Below, piece after piece: positions 23,819 to 35,360 of a DNA stretch of 64,000 nucleotides. Every line of letters starts with the position of its first letter. The first letter of the stretch is position 1. This DNA is from Dioszegia crocea (lineage: Eukaryota; Basidiomycota; Tremellomycetes; Tremellales; Bulleribasidiaceae): the NCBI GenBank assembly GCA_001600615.1, contig BCKK01000010.1:509392-573391 (forward strand). Direction: 5' to 3'. Under the pieces are notes generated by a model. That model saw only the letters and a program-made list of their open reading frames with translations, did not search any database and was not told the DNA's origin. Position numbers and translations under genes: made by a program.

Positions 23819-24927
23819 TCATTCCAGGGGCACAGCTGCAGTACTGCGAGCTCGCTCCACCATCGCCCGCCCTTTGTCCAACTCTTGCTTCCCCGTAGTC
23901 CACTGGAAATCTTCGGTCGATAAGGGATGGACGAGGCTCTCGACAAATCCGCGTCGGTAAGCGGGATCGGTATCGAGAAGGCTGCCTCGATGTTCAGCCG
24001 GTCCGCTCTCGATCCAATTTTGGATATTGTCATCGATTCTTGCAACGAAGTATTCCCAGCAGCGCTCCTCTGTCCATTCCCCAGCGAATCGTGTTGGATT
24101 GACGATTGTACAGTCATTTCCCGTCACCCCCTCCGCCTGACTGTAGATGGCGTTGGTGGCCAGATCAGCCACATATGCCGCGTGAGTCAGGTCACGCGGG
24201 TCGTTTTCGTATCCCTCAAGGCTGCCGATGAAGATGGAATGGCTCTTGAGGGGCGGATCAGGGTTGGGGATTCCAACGAGGAAGTGTTCGTATTCGCCAG
24301 AGTCGTTGCGTTCGAGAAAGACGGTGGAGCCTGTGCCGAAGCTGAAGAGCCCGCGTGGAAGTGGGGGAAGGGACAATAACTCGCGGTCTCTGACAGTAGG
24401 ACACTCGACTGCCAATGTCTCCGTCTGGCCTCTGATGCACACTGACCGCAGGGCCCTTGTCAACTCGGGATTGGCAATCATGCCGGTACCCACGAAGGTG
24501 CTCGTGTCGGTGAACCGTGGGACTGTGGAGATTGCGGCAAGATGCCTGACTGGTGGGTACGTTTCTGTTTCGAGTCTTTTTGAGTCCAAACTCGGGCGGG
24601 CAGCTCGGATGATGCTGGTACCCCCGGCTGTTTGGGAGATCGCAGCGTGGCCTTCGAACGAGCCCGCCATGAGAGCGGTGGCGTTTCTCGAGTCGGGCTT
24701 GGCCGCGTACTGGAAATTGTGTAGGTCGGACAGGCTGAGGCCATGATTTGCCACTTCGAGCCAAACTTCCAACGGGATTTCGTGAATGGCCTGCTGTGAT
24801 GGTCAGTATGGTCATTGTCATGGGAGTGAAAGAGGCGGATGTCTTCTGAAGCACGCGTCAGTCGCCACTTCAAGTGACTCAAGTGTAGGCAATATATGTC
24901 GAGACGCACCTGTTTCTGTCCGGACAT
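23819..24927 (-). CDS. divergent F-box-like family protein, member 3
   Basis: Two exons: 24910-24927 (six codons, MSGQKQ, donor GTGCGT) and 23819-24790, joined across a 119-nt intron, giving 329 aa. The F-box-like motif is IPLEVWLEVANHGLSLSDL at about residues 10-28. The body shares the family core: IFIGSLEGYENDPRDL, then YVADLATNAIY, then CTIVNPTRFAGEW. No membrane span or catalytic motif is seen. The architecture (tiny first exon, one long second exon) is the same as in members 2 and 4. Confidence 0.75.
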
Positions 24928-25463
24928 TTGGTGACAAAATGAAACGTGGATGCTGGTTCGGGAATAGAGTGGTGTGGGATAGATGTTTGCTGGCGGACGG
25001 CTTGCTTAAGTAGTAGAAAGAAGAAGAGAGTGATGGTATGAGAGTGAGACGGACGAGATAGTAGGGTTATCACATCCTGCATGACCGCGATGCAGTGCCG
25101 GGGTCTGAGTGGTAAACATGAGCATCCTTTCATCCACCGTTTGAGAGGTCAGGTTTCAGTATGGTTTCGAAATTCCGTTGTCGTCTCGGAGTCCAACTCG
25201 CGAGTCCATCATACGCCTGCGCCGGAATCTTTCACCTAGTGGCTGAGCCGAGTCTAGATTACCTGACAGCTCCGCCGAATCGGAGTCGACATTTATGCGG
25301 GTGAACCGTTTCGCGTCAACTTCACAAGCGAAGTGCGGCAGCCGTGGGCCTGGAGGCGATAGTGAATGAGTATGAGCTGGTATAGCCTTTGTCAGATGCA
25401 TCAAAATCGAATGTGAGCTCAAGGCTGTGAGCCGACGAGATGCCCTGCATCGGACGCATCGAC
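24928..25463. other. intergenic between F-box-like members 3 and 4
   Basis: 536 bases between co-directional genes. I see a TC-rich stretch on the minus strand upstream of member 3 (around 25010-25060) and no supported gene. Confidence 0.4.
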
Positions 25464-26453
25464 CTAGGCTGAGGGTTTCTTCTTCCTTATCCTTCTGGAT
25501 TCTGCCCTCCCAGCACTGGCTCGTACACCATCCGCCTCCACTTCGCTCATACCCAGCACTGCCTCTGGCCCTACCGATCCCTTACTCGGATCAAAAGCGA
25601 CCGAGCCCCGAACATCAGACTCCACATCCCTCAAACGGTCAGCGTACGAGCCCCCTTCACGCATCTCCGCTGACGCCTTTGCCCACTGCTGAACATCCTT
25701 CCTGAGCTCCACCTCAGCCCCAATCCGAGTGGCTTCATCAACACCCTTGTCCCAAATGAGGACACAGCCCGTGCCCGTTGAAACGCCGGTATCCGGATCG
25801 AGGATCGTGCCGAGGACCATCTCGCGTAGATCCGGCCAATTCTCATCTTCTGTCCCCTTGATCGGGCCGAGAAATACCACCGGCTTGTTCCCGCTCTCCC
25901 TTGAGTTGCCGGATGGACAGCGGTAGTAGAATATGTCGCTGGGCTGGAAGGTGAAAAAAGTCGGTAAGTTCTGAGTCGATAACATATCTCGTATTCCGCA
26001 CGCGACGAAATTGGATAACTCCCCTCGACGCGCTCCACTGTACTTGACTTCAAAGTCAACGACCTCTCCCTTCTTGATGAGACTCCCGACACGCCTGAGA
26101 GTCTTGTCGGTCGCACTTGGAAATTGACCCTGGTCGTTGGCTTGGAGGAGAATGGTGGCGCGCTTCGAAGGTCGGCTGGAATGTGGGTTCTCGTGCCTTG
26201 ACGTAGTACCTTCAGGCGTTTGCACAATGTAGACGTGATTCGGAATGATTTCCCTCCCGGCGTGGTAGAGTTGGCTGTTGGTCATGCTGAGGTTGGATCG
26301 ATCGTCTAGATCGAGATGCGGGTTCCGATACATGATGGAGAGAAGCTCGATGGGGATTTCCGCAAGTCTGCTGGTAGTCTAGGATGTCAGCGCTGGTCAC
26401 TTGCCGCAGGATTCGGAAGGATCGGTACCTACAGGGGTAGGAAGGTCGCCCAT
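25464..26453 (-). CDS. divergent F-box-like family protein, member 4
   Basis: Two exons: 26433-26453 (seven codons, MGDLPTP, donor GTAGGT) and 25464-26378, with a 54-nt intron, giving 311 aa. The F-box-like motif is LAEIPIELLSIMYRNP followed by LDDRSNLSMTNSQLYHAG. Like member 2 it then has a YIxQTP motif (VYIVQTPEGTT). The family core is VVFLGPIKGTEDENWPDL then LGTILDPDTG. The C-terminus is basic (ESRRIRKKKPSA), possibly a nuclear signal. No known domain beyond the F-box-like start. Confidence 0.75.
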
Positions 26454-27382
26454 GGTGTTGCTTTCTCTGAGTATGGGAGTTTGGATCGGATGGCGGAGGA
26501 TATGATTGCAACGGAGATGAGGATAGAGTGATGGAAGCTCTTAACTGTTTCTCCGCTGGCGCAGAATCGGACCATATCTCGGCCGGAGTCGGGCGCTGGC
26601 CCAACTGCCCACCGGCTTTCGGCCATAGTCTACTGTTGTCCCGACAAAGAAGGTCCTTGACTCTCGCCGTCTCGCTCTCTCGCTTAGTCCCTAATCGGCC
26701 GAAATGATGCGCTTTGACAACCCGATGAAGGTGATGTGCTGTGGTACCGGCCGAGCCTAAGCCCAGCACAGGCCCCCAAGGCCGTGCGACGACGGGCGGC
26801 ATCCGGGTCGGGGCGTGTGCTGCGCTTAGCCGAGCATGAGACGCGGAGTTTCGCAAGACTTCCGGCCGATCCACCAGACTCCAACCTCTGAGTCCCAGCC
26901 ACAAAGTGCGCTTGGACTGGCGAACGAGATGTAGCGCCTGTCCGTGTTCAGTAGGACGAATTGTAAGTAAGGCTCAATAAGCTCCGTCCACTATCTTGAC
27001 TCGTGAGTGAAGAAGACAGGCAACCCAAGGGTCTTGATTCGCATATCGTCATCACTCGCTTGTCTCTACTTGGCAAGCTCCGCACCATCTTTCACGACTG
27101 TAAACGCCCTTTTGTTCTGATCAGCCAAAAATCACTCCACTCCGCAAAAAGGCGACTCACCATCGTCTTCTGTAATTCCAGCTCAATCCCCGTTACTCGT
27201 TAGGGCCGACGAGTCAATCTTTGCGCGTGGACGACAAGAAGGAGCAGGCAGTGCTACCGACGGAGAGTCCTGATCGATCGGCTTATGCTGTTTGTATTTC
27301 AGGATTGATTCGAACAGGGCGAGGGCTGTATCTCACTTGTTGTGAACTGGACTTAAACCCAGCCACGTTGCTTCCTACGTCC
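26454..27382. other. 930-bp intergenic region
   Basis: Upstream of F-box-like member 4 and downstream of the 56-codon membrane protein. A 230-codon minus frame at 26212-26904 overlaps the F-box-like exon and is a shadow. Nothing else recognised. Confidence 0.4.
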
Positions 27383-27553
27383 CTATTGTGTCTTTTTCCC
27401 AACCGCCACAGGCTTAGAAGGCGAAGAATACCTCTTTGCCATACTCCTTGCATGCGAGTACATCCAGTATGAGATGGGCACGAGGAGGATAGCCGTGGCG
27501 ATCGCGATGTATTTGACTTGATCATCCGTAAGGTCGTGCTCGACTTGGTGCAT
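27383..27553 (-). CDS. 56-aa single-span membrane protein, unknown
   Basis: A 57-codon uninterrupted frame begins MHQVEHDLTDDQVK. It has one clear membrane span (YIAIATAILLVPISYWMYS, about residues 15-33), a basic juxtamembrane segment (HARSMAKRY) and a Ser/Pro/Lys tail ending GKKTQ. The layout (short acidic N-terminus, one span, basic tail) is that of small ER or mitochondrial accessory subunits such as Ost4-like proteins, but I cannot place it in a family. It is divergent from ISA1, with 519 bp between starts. Confidence 0.55.
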   Translation of the reverse strand: MHQVEHDLTDDQVKYIAIATAILLVPISYWMYSHARSMAKRYSSPSKPVAVGKKTQ

Positions 27554-28072
27554 TGCGAGGCGGTATTCGAATGGGATTGGGGAAGGAGTAGCTGATTATG
27601 GGCGTGTGGGATGTATCTCGGCCTGATCTGAACGGAAAGAGGTGGCTAGAGGTGGCTGAGTGATGTAGAGTATATATGGTGTAGAGCAGCAGGTGATCTT
27701 TATTTAGCTTTGTCCGCGACTTTGGGTGGCAAGATTAGTAGGGGGATCAAATATGACGCCAAGTCAAAGGAAACCCAGGCCGCCTATATACTTGCCACTC
27801 TTACCTATCATCTCATACATTACATCTGATTCGTATACTCATCTCTCCACCCCAAGCCTTTCACTGAGCGCTCTTTCCGAAGTGCTACCCTACCTGGAAG
27901 TCCAAGCGCGATTTTCAGTTAATCCTATCGATTTAGCCGCTGGTGACCAATCGGAGCCCATTCCTGACTCAGCGACTCGTCCGAGCAGTCCCGACCTTTC
28001 AGCCAATTCCGGAACAGCTTCCCGAGCTCCCAATATCCACACAAAACCAGAATACCACCACTCCTCCCAGCC
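27554..28072. promoter_or_regulatory. divergent intergenic region upstream of ISA1
   Basis: 519 bases between start codons. A TATATATGG stretch lies near 27672-27680 on the side of the 56-codon gene. Plus-strand frames running into ISA1 (27726-28148) lack coding character and are taken as leader. Confidence 0.4.
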
Positions 28073-29034
28073 ATGGCTTTCGCAATGTCTTCTTGCATCG
28101 CCGGACCATCTCGATCGGTATTCCGCCACCGGATCCTACCCTCCTTAATTCCTTCCCTTCCCTCCCGCTCAGCTCCAACATCATATCGACACATCTCATC
28201 CTCCATCCCCCGGACCAGCTCCAGGAGGCAGGCATACACTCTTGCTCAACCAGCGACTGCTTCACAGGCGTTCGATGGAATTCCAGCTTCGGCGTATGTG
28301 GGGAACGTAGAGACTGCCCCTGCGGCCATCGGGAAGGGAAAGGGAAGGGAGGTAGATCCGCATGCTGCGCCTCAACCTGTGGCTCCTCCAGCGCCTGGGG
28401 CAGTACCTGCTGTGGAGCGGAAGAGAGTCATAAAAGCCAAAAAGGCCGCGATCACAATGGTATGTCTCTCTGTCCTTATGCCGGAAATCTGCCCTTGATC
28501 ATCAGCTGATTATCAGACACCCGCCGCTTTAGAGCGTCTCCGGACTCTATTATCCAACCCTACTCCCCAACTTCTACGCATCGGTGTAAAAACCCGTGGA
28601 TGTGCCGGAATGGCGTATCACCTCGATTACGTCTCTCCGCCCGGTGGGAAATTTGACGAGGTGGTGGAGCAGGACGGCGTGCGGGTGTTGATTGACTCCA
28701 AGGCGCTGTTTAGTATCATCGGAAGTAAGATGGATTGGAGGGATAACAGGCTTAGTGCGGGATTCGTGTTTGACAAGTGAGTTTGGTATTCTGGTGTCGG
28801 GCAACCCGATGGAAGGGTCAGAGAGTTAGTTGCAGGGGGAAATTTGGCATCGAGAAGCGTGTTCGACTTGGACTTGACGGGCGTAGCTCGGGAAGTGGGA
28901 GTGCATCATGCTGACATTGTCTAGTCCTAATATCGAAGATTCCTGCGGATGTGGCGAGAGCTGTAAGTTGGTCGCTACTTGCGACTCTCACACTATGGAT
29001 TCCAGCTGACATCGTAGTTAATGTTCGCGCTTAG
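28073..29034 (+). CDS. ISA1: mitochondrial iron-sulfur assembly protein (A-type, Isa1)
   Basis: Four exons (28073-28459, 28517-28776, 28925-28962, 29018-29034) give 233 aa. The first 130 residues are an Arg/Ser-rich presequence and linker (mitochondrial targeting likely) ending at a basic patch (RKRVIKAKKAA). The A-type domain follows: TPAALERLRTLLSNP, the first Cys in VKTRGCAGMAYHLDY, VLIDSKALFSIIGSKMDW, and the C-terminal SCGCGESF pair. All three conserved cysteines are present. Isa1 acts in the matrix in maturing [4Fe-4S] proteins. It ends SFNVRA. Confidence 0.93.
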
Positions 29035-29818
29035 ATGTATCGCTAGTGACTACGGATGCACGCTTGCTCTATGTTCAAATTTCTAACCATGCCCACCTAT
29101 CCCGTCGGGCAATCAGCCATCAGCTTGTCTTGTCGTTTACGCTCGGCAACCGTCATTCCGGCAAGGGGTCACCTTACATCTCTAGACCTTCCTACCAATG
29201 TGTCCAGATCCACTGCTCTCCAAGTCCAAGCTAGACTAGTCCTCAATCCAAGCTGAAATTGCACAGCTATGAGCGCGTCCATATGACGTCGGAGTGGCAA
29301 AGCCTCCTAAGAAATTTCTCAAAGGAGTAATTTTACAACATCAACACAGCCTCCTCATGCGCACCCACCCAAAAATCCTCCATTCCTCCCTCCCATCTGT
29401 GCATCTATCACATACCAGTTCACCTGCCTTCTATTCCCCGAACCAGTCGCATCATCTGTGAAGGCAATCAAGCACCCACGACCCCCTTTTTCATCTGCCG
29501 CCTATCTCCTCGTTGGCTCCACACGCGTGAACGGATCCCCTCCCCTTGCCGACGCGCAGTTTCAGGCTGTGTAGAGGGTTTCATCCGGGTGTTGCTTGGG
29601 TTGAAACGACACACCGTAATACAAACGTAGAACGTCGGATCGCCTAGGATCCATACCTATCCTAGAGGAACGGTATAGCGACACCTGCAGTAAAGTCTAA
29701 ACGTACGACATCTACTGAGCATACGGAATTTCCGGAGCCCGACCGCGCCGTACCGAAACCAACCTGTGTAAATATCCTGGAGGACTTCATTCTCCACTTC
29801 ACCTAGCAGCCACTTACG
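29035..29818. other. intergenic between ISA1 and RIM9
   Basis: 784 bases, co-directional. No supported frame. The last 250 bases should contain the RIM9 promoter. I see no clear TATA box. Confidence 0.4.
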
Positions 29819-31722
29819 ATGGTCTTCCGTCCACGCCAAGCCACATCGGGCACCATCCTCTGCCTAGCCTCCGCCATCCTCCTCGCTCTCGTGTCATTCA
29901 ATACCCCCCTTCTGAAATCCCTCTACTTCCTCGAAGCGCGCTATTCGACCGGACAGTATGCTGGGACTATGCGTCTAGGAACGCTAGGATATTGTTTGAC
30001 GCTAGAAGGAGTGGAGAGTTGTGTAGGGCCAACAGTAGGGTATAACTTCAGTAAGTCTGACGGTTGTTGAATTGGGGTCTGTCCTGACATCCAGACCCAA
30101 ACACCTTATTTGGGATAACAAACTTCAACATCCCCGAAGCTATCACAAAGTACCTCACCTATACCCTTATCCTACACATTGTCGCCCTCGGCTGCGCTGT
30201 CGCTGCGGTCATCCTGGGCCTTTTAGATCACATCGGTACCCTCTCCCTCCTCTGCTTCCCTACCTGCTCCGCATGGCTCACCTCGACCTGTGCCCTCCTT
30301 GCGCTCATATTCGACCTGGTGATTTTCTACATTGCCAAGGCGCGTATTGATGCCGTCTCTGGCGCATCAGCCTCAATAGGCATCTCCGTCTGGCTCACAC
30401 TTGCCGCATGGCTCTGTGCGGGGTTGTCGGGATGTGCATTCCCGCTAGGCAAGAAGTGGGGGTCAAAGAAGAGAGAAAGTGGAGATCCGAGGGCGAAAGA
30501 TGATTATGGCAGAGATTACGGGTCGGACGCAATGCGACTGAGGGCATTACAGGATGAACAGGCGAGGAAGAAGGAGCAAGGGTTACCGACTTTCGCAGAG
30601 GTTGAACGACAACCTTTGACTGGCGGTGATAATGAGGACAAATATTATTACGAGCCTCAACCTCAACAGCAGGGTTATCAGCAGCAGTCAATGCCTGGCG
30701 CAATGCCGGGCGGGTTGGCAAGGGATGGGAGTGTACTGAATGGGGTGGGGATGGGATATGGGAGGAGAACACCAAGGAGTAATGAGGGGCATGGTGGGCA
30801 GTATCTTGCTGCTGGAGCTGTGGCGGGGGCGGGGGCAGCCGGGATGTATGCGCGTAGCGGTACGCCCGGGTCTATCCGGCCTCAACCGAGCGAGATGAGT
30901 TATCCGGGTAATGCGGGTGTGGGAGCGGGTGGAGCGGGCGTTGAAAGGGCACAGCCACCTGGCGGATATGATGGATATTATGATCAGGGACAAAATCAAT
31001 GTAAGTTGATCCCTTGCTATTGAGGCCTGTCAGCTTATACTGCAGATTACGCCAATGGTTCTAATGACTATTCTGATCCTTACGCCAACCCCCAAGCACA
31101 AGCGCAATATCCACCATCAAGCAATGATCATTCCTACTCTCCTCCTACTCAGGTATACGACTATGCCCGAGGACCCACTTCTGCCGATCCCTCCTATTTC
31201 CCCAGTCCATACCCTCCAACCCAACCCCAAACATACCCCCCAACAGCGGGCAATACCGGTGGCTCCACCTCCGGATTCTACCCAAATCCGCACGATCAAT
31301 CCCAATCTCAACCACAGCGGGTGTCAGCATATGATGGGTATGACGACAGTAATGATCCGGGAGCGCTGGGAGCGATAGGGATGATGGCTCAGTCAAATGG
31401 TGGACGACAAGGTGGAGATTATACGGGTCAAGTATCGCCAAGCGCCGGATATAGCCATAATCAGATATACGGGACTGGACTTGTTGCTCCCAGACCTCAA
31501 CATCTGGCCGATCAAAGGGGAACGGCGGAGATTTTGAGACATGCTCAAAGTCCCTTGAGTCCCGAGAGTGATATTGGCCAGCAGAGGTTTGCGGGCGGGG
31601 GGTATGGCTCGGATGAGGCGCATGGGAGTGGAGCGGAGGCGCCGCCGCCCATGTATGTCGCGGGAACGGGAGCGGGGGCGCCGGCGTTACCGGAAAAGGC
31701 GGGATATAGACCTGGGCCTTGA
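29819..31722 (+). CDS. RIM9: pH-response protein of the palI/RIM9 family
   Basis: Three exons (29819-30050, 30095-31000, 31046-31722) give 604 aa. The N-terminus is the palI/SUR7-like four-span unit: a signal-anchor (TILCLASAILLALVSFNTPLL), an ectodomain ending LGYCLTLEGVESCVGPTVGYN, then spans around residues 95-118, 125-150 and 175-197. The remaining 400 residues are a disordered cytosolic tail rich in Gly, Gln, Tyr and Pro (YYYEPQPQQQGYQQQ and similar). PalI/Rim9 assists the plasma-membrane alkaline pH sensor of the Rim101/PacC pathway. The tail is longer than the yeast protein but long tails are usual in filamentous and basidiomycete homologues. It is convergent with the gene ending at 31974. 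Confidence 0.85.
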
Positions 31723-31973
31723 GGGGTTCTCGGTCGTTGGAAGGATGGACGTTAGGATAATCTAGGGTGTTGTAGAGCGTTTAAGTGGAAATTATGAATT
31801 AGTATTATAGCATTTTAGTCGAGTTTGGATGTGGTTTCCACTGCTCATAAACTAATTGACACACTATACATTGACGGACGATACACGATCCACAACAATG
31901 AGATGAAACTAACTAAACTATACAACTCCCTTTACCGAAGATTCCCATTATACAATCGCCCAGCCTCACGGGC

Positions 31974-34165
31974 TTAAACAAACACCTGCCGACCACCAAG
32001 CCACCATTCCCAACCCACAACACCTACAATCGCAGCGTACACCAACACCCTCTTCCAGCCCCTCATCCCCGTCCGCAGAGGCATGAATGTCCTTTCCCAC
32101 AAAGCCTTCACGCCCAATCCTACGCCTGGCTCAGAGATATCTCCTCGGTCTGATGGACGACGAGATGTGGGTAAAGGTCTCGCCGTCGTACTAGGTGGGA
32201 AGAGCGGCGTAGATGTTGAGAGGCCTCCGGGTCGTGCCGAACCTTTACTCCTACGCCTCGATTTGCCATGCTGCGCCCCTTCCGTATCCACTTGCGAAAT
32301 GCCAGATCCTTGTCCCATGGAAGAATCATCGGCTCCTCCGCCCTCCCGGCGCTTGGCCATCCGTCTGCTCAATCCAGCCTCCCACTCCCCGCCCCCCTTG
32401 GCCTTCGCAACAGTCGGCATCGGCTGGACTTTCACCTGACTCTCCAACCCCATCGTCCCGGATGTTCCGGTCCCTACTGAAGGCGTATCAAGGGAGGATT
32501 GACTTGAGTCTAGCGGAGCAGGCCGCCAAGCGAGGAAGTTGTCAATAGACATCTCGCGGATCGTGTTGGAGTCCATGGCAGATTGAAGACAGTGAATAGC
32601 GGGCGAGAATTGTGGAGTAGGGGATAGCTCAGGGACGGGCGACATGGGAGAGTTTGCCGAGACGGGGTGGGTGAAGTATGAGCTTGATTCGACTCGGGCT
32701 AGAGGGGTCGGATCGTCCATTCGCGCCTGGGTTGAAGGCGACTCGAGGACGAGGTTCGGTGCCTGTTGTTCCGATTGGATGGCAGGCGATTGGATTGAGA
32801 TAGTATGGATCAGACGATCAAGTGCCGAGGTGTCTAGCTCAGCTACGACGTCAGCCATAGGTCTAAACGTTCTCAAGCCGGATCGTACTCACTCTCAATA
32901 TCGCCCACGCGCAAACACGCATGTACCCATTCCTCACGATCAGCATAGCGCGCCACCATTTCTCGCAATTTGCTCTGGTCGCCTTTGGCCGAGGCGGGGT
33001 TGAGCAAACTGTGTAAAGCTGAATAGGTAGTGATGACCCTCTGCCTGATCTACACGATATCAGCTTATGCTCTCAAGCTCAAGAACATGGCTAAGCTTAC
33101 CTGCCCCACGGACCAACCGGGCATAAGCACCATCTCCAACTTGCCCATCCTCATCACGCCCACACCACCGCCCATGGCCCTCCCAACATCGACCAGTTCC
33201 TCCTTCTCCCCCAGGGCCCGTAAGAAAGCCTTGGTATCCCCCATATCACCCACCAGCGCAATCTTCAACCCCTCGACCCGGCCCGTGTACGGCCGCAATG
33301 TCAAATGCAAACTAGAGCTCGGGAGGCTCAGCATAGGGATCACCAAATCTAAATCTTGATCATGGCCCGATCGAGCTCGTTCTCGCTCCAATGCCTGAAG
33401 TACAGCTCCGACTCCATCTCTTGGATGAGACAGACCACTCTCGTAGCCTGTAGAACCAGGATCGGTGCTATATCCCATTCCCGGGGAACTCGGCATCGAC
33501 ATTGACATTTCAGACGCAAGGTAAGATGGGAAACTGTGCAGGCTTGTAGGGCTCGGCGGGGCAGAGTGGTTCTCTTCATCGGTGTCTGTGTCGATATTGC
33601 CTTCGGCATCGGTGGAATAGTCGGATATGGCAGGTGGGGAGTCGAGGTCGGCCGGAGGGGAATGTGAGGCGGAAGGAGTTGCGGAGGTGGATAGGACAGG
33701 GAGGAATAGGGATGGCGAGGGGACGCGAATCGGCGTGGGGAGGGGTTGGCGGATTGTGCGTGGACTGACAGACTCAATAGGAGATAGCTCCGAGGCTTTG
33801 CCTGGCAAAGTTGAGAGCGCAATGTGCGCTTCTGGCTGATTGATGGAAGGTGACGAAGTTTCGTCCCCCTTCACAGGCGCTTCTTCCTGTTGCCCGCCCT
33901 TCTCGTCCGATCCAGCGATCACCGCCTTGGGTGGCAGCTCTTCCCCATCGGTATCACCAGCCTCCTCGACATCTATCACTTCGGCTTCACCCTCCCTTTC
34001 ATCGTCCCTTTCACCTTCGCCGGCCCACTCCACACTACCCTCTAGACTCCTGACCCCAAAACAACTATCGGTGCCTGGTGGAGGCGGCCCTGCTGCTTCT
34101 TGGGTGATACCTCTCAAGTGCGAAGCCTCGCCGTGCCGGCGTAGTCTGCTAGACGTGGCAAACAT
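31974..34165 (-). CDS. unrecognised 696-aa protein with C-terminal membrane span
   Basis: Three exons (33101-34165, 32893-33049, 31974-32842). Residues 1-240 are disordered and acidic/Pro-rich. About 245-355 look folded, with alternating hydrophobic strands (LHLTLRPYTGRVEGLKIALVG, then DTKAFLRALGEKEELVDV, VGVMRMGKLEMVLMPGW), reminiscent of a small alpha/beta domain but without a P-loop. Exon 2 is helical (IRQRVITTYSALHSLLNP, then REEWVHACLRVGDIE). After another disordered Ser/Pro/Arg-rich stretch comes a terminal hydrophobic span (VLVYAAIVGVVGWEWWLGG), only a few residues from the stop, so it is probably tail-anchored. I do not recognise the family. Confidence 0.7.
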
Positions 34166-35360
34166 CTCGAATACCGCGCTTGATAAGCCTTATCGGCAGG
34201 GACCAGGTGTGAGATAGGGATGATGAGATCGTTTAGCCAATTCGATGAAGCCTGATTTGTCGGTATGAAGTACAGAGGAGGCTTGGATGCCGGATGATAG
34301 AGATGAAGAGGTACAGAGGCGATCGTGTGGGAAGTATCGTGAAGAGACCAAAGGAATGGCTGTGGGAAGTGGGTGGCGAAATGGCGTGATGTCTCGCCCG
34401 ATAACGCGTCACGAGTTGTTGTTCCGGGCAGCTCGCAGCTGATACGGACACGTCTAGCCGAGGATAGTTCTGTAAGTGGCTGATCAATGACTGACTATAT
34501 ACCTGCCACAGTACAGCTGATGTCGATAGGAGCTTGACGAGCCTGCATACGAGACGTGTGGTGCGTTGGGGATGCCCAGGCGTGTTCTTACGTTATCTCG
34601 GACTTGGCCGTCTGGAGACCCCACAATCAGGTTCGCTGAGCTTGAGCGTTGAACGCGTATGAGATTTATCGTCAAGGCTTTGGAATGCTCATCTTGGTCC
34701 ATATGACTGTATCTTGACTGGTGTTGGCATAGGAAACGCCTAGATCATAAGGGAAAGGACCTAGCGAGGCGCCCGCCACTTCTGCGGGGATACGAAACGC
34801 CGAAACTCGCGCTTGGACATGGCGTCTGAAGGGGGTCCTTTGATGGCTGAAACATCAACATCTCGAGTTGCACAGTCACCGAGCATTCCTCTTGGAGCAA
34901 GACATACACCCGCACGGTGTCAGCTACTGACCCTTTCGGGTCAGCGGCGCCGCTCGTGGAGGAGGTTGCGGTGGAAGGGGGTCCGCTGGCTCGGGCCCGT
35001 TTCGACTTCACCCGACGAGCCGCTTCAATATATAAGCCCTGGTGTGAATGTCTGCTCTCTTTTTTGAGTGAGGGCATCGAGATGATATGCTAGTTTGAAG
35101 GCTAATGTCCAGGGGATAATACTTTTCGTGGAGCCTGATTTGACGCTCGAGCTAAGTTGGGACTTGTGCCTTGAGTCATGCGGGCTTGGAATAGGCCTAC
35201 CTATAGAGCCGCTTTTCGTCATGGGACACTGTGACCTCCTCGAAGATCTGTGACCCTGTACATGCCACCAACAAGATACTATACTTGGCTCCGCAACCAG
35301 TCCCTCCGTGGGAGCTCGAGGGGCTGCCCAACTCAGGACGGTTTCGACTGGTGCGTCGCC
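34166..35360. other. 1.2-kb intergenic region
   Basis: Between the unrecognised membrane protein (5' side) and the first ceramide synthase (3' side). A 110-codon minus frame at 34745-35077 has no recognisable domain and no splice context. I see no other gene. Confidence 0.4.

Noticed and set aside
26212..26904. 230-codon minus frame overlapping F-box-like member 4
   Set aside because: It overlaps the supported F-box-like exon in another frame and reads through that gene's real intron. Arg/Pro/Ser-rich shadow translation.
34745..35077. 110-codon minus frame downstream of the 696-aa gene
   Set aside because: No domain, no conserved motif, no plausible exons nearby.
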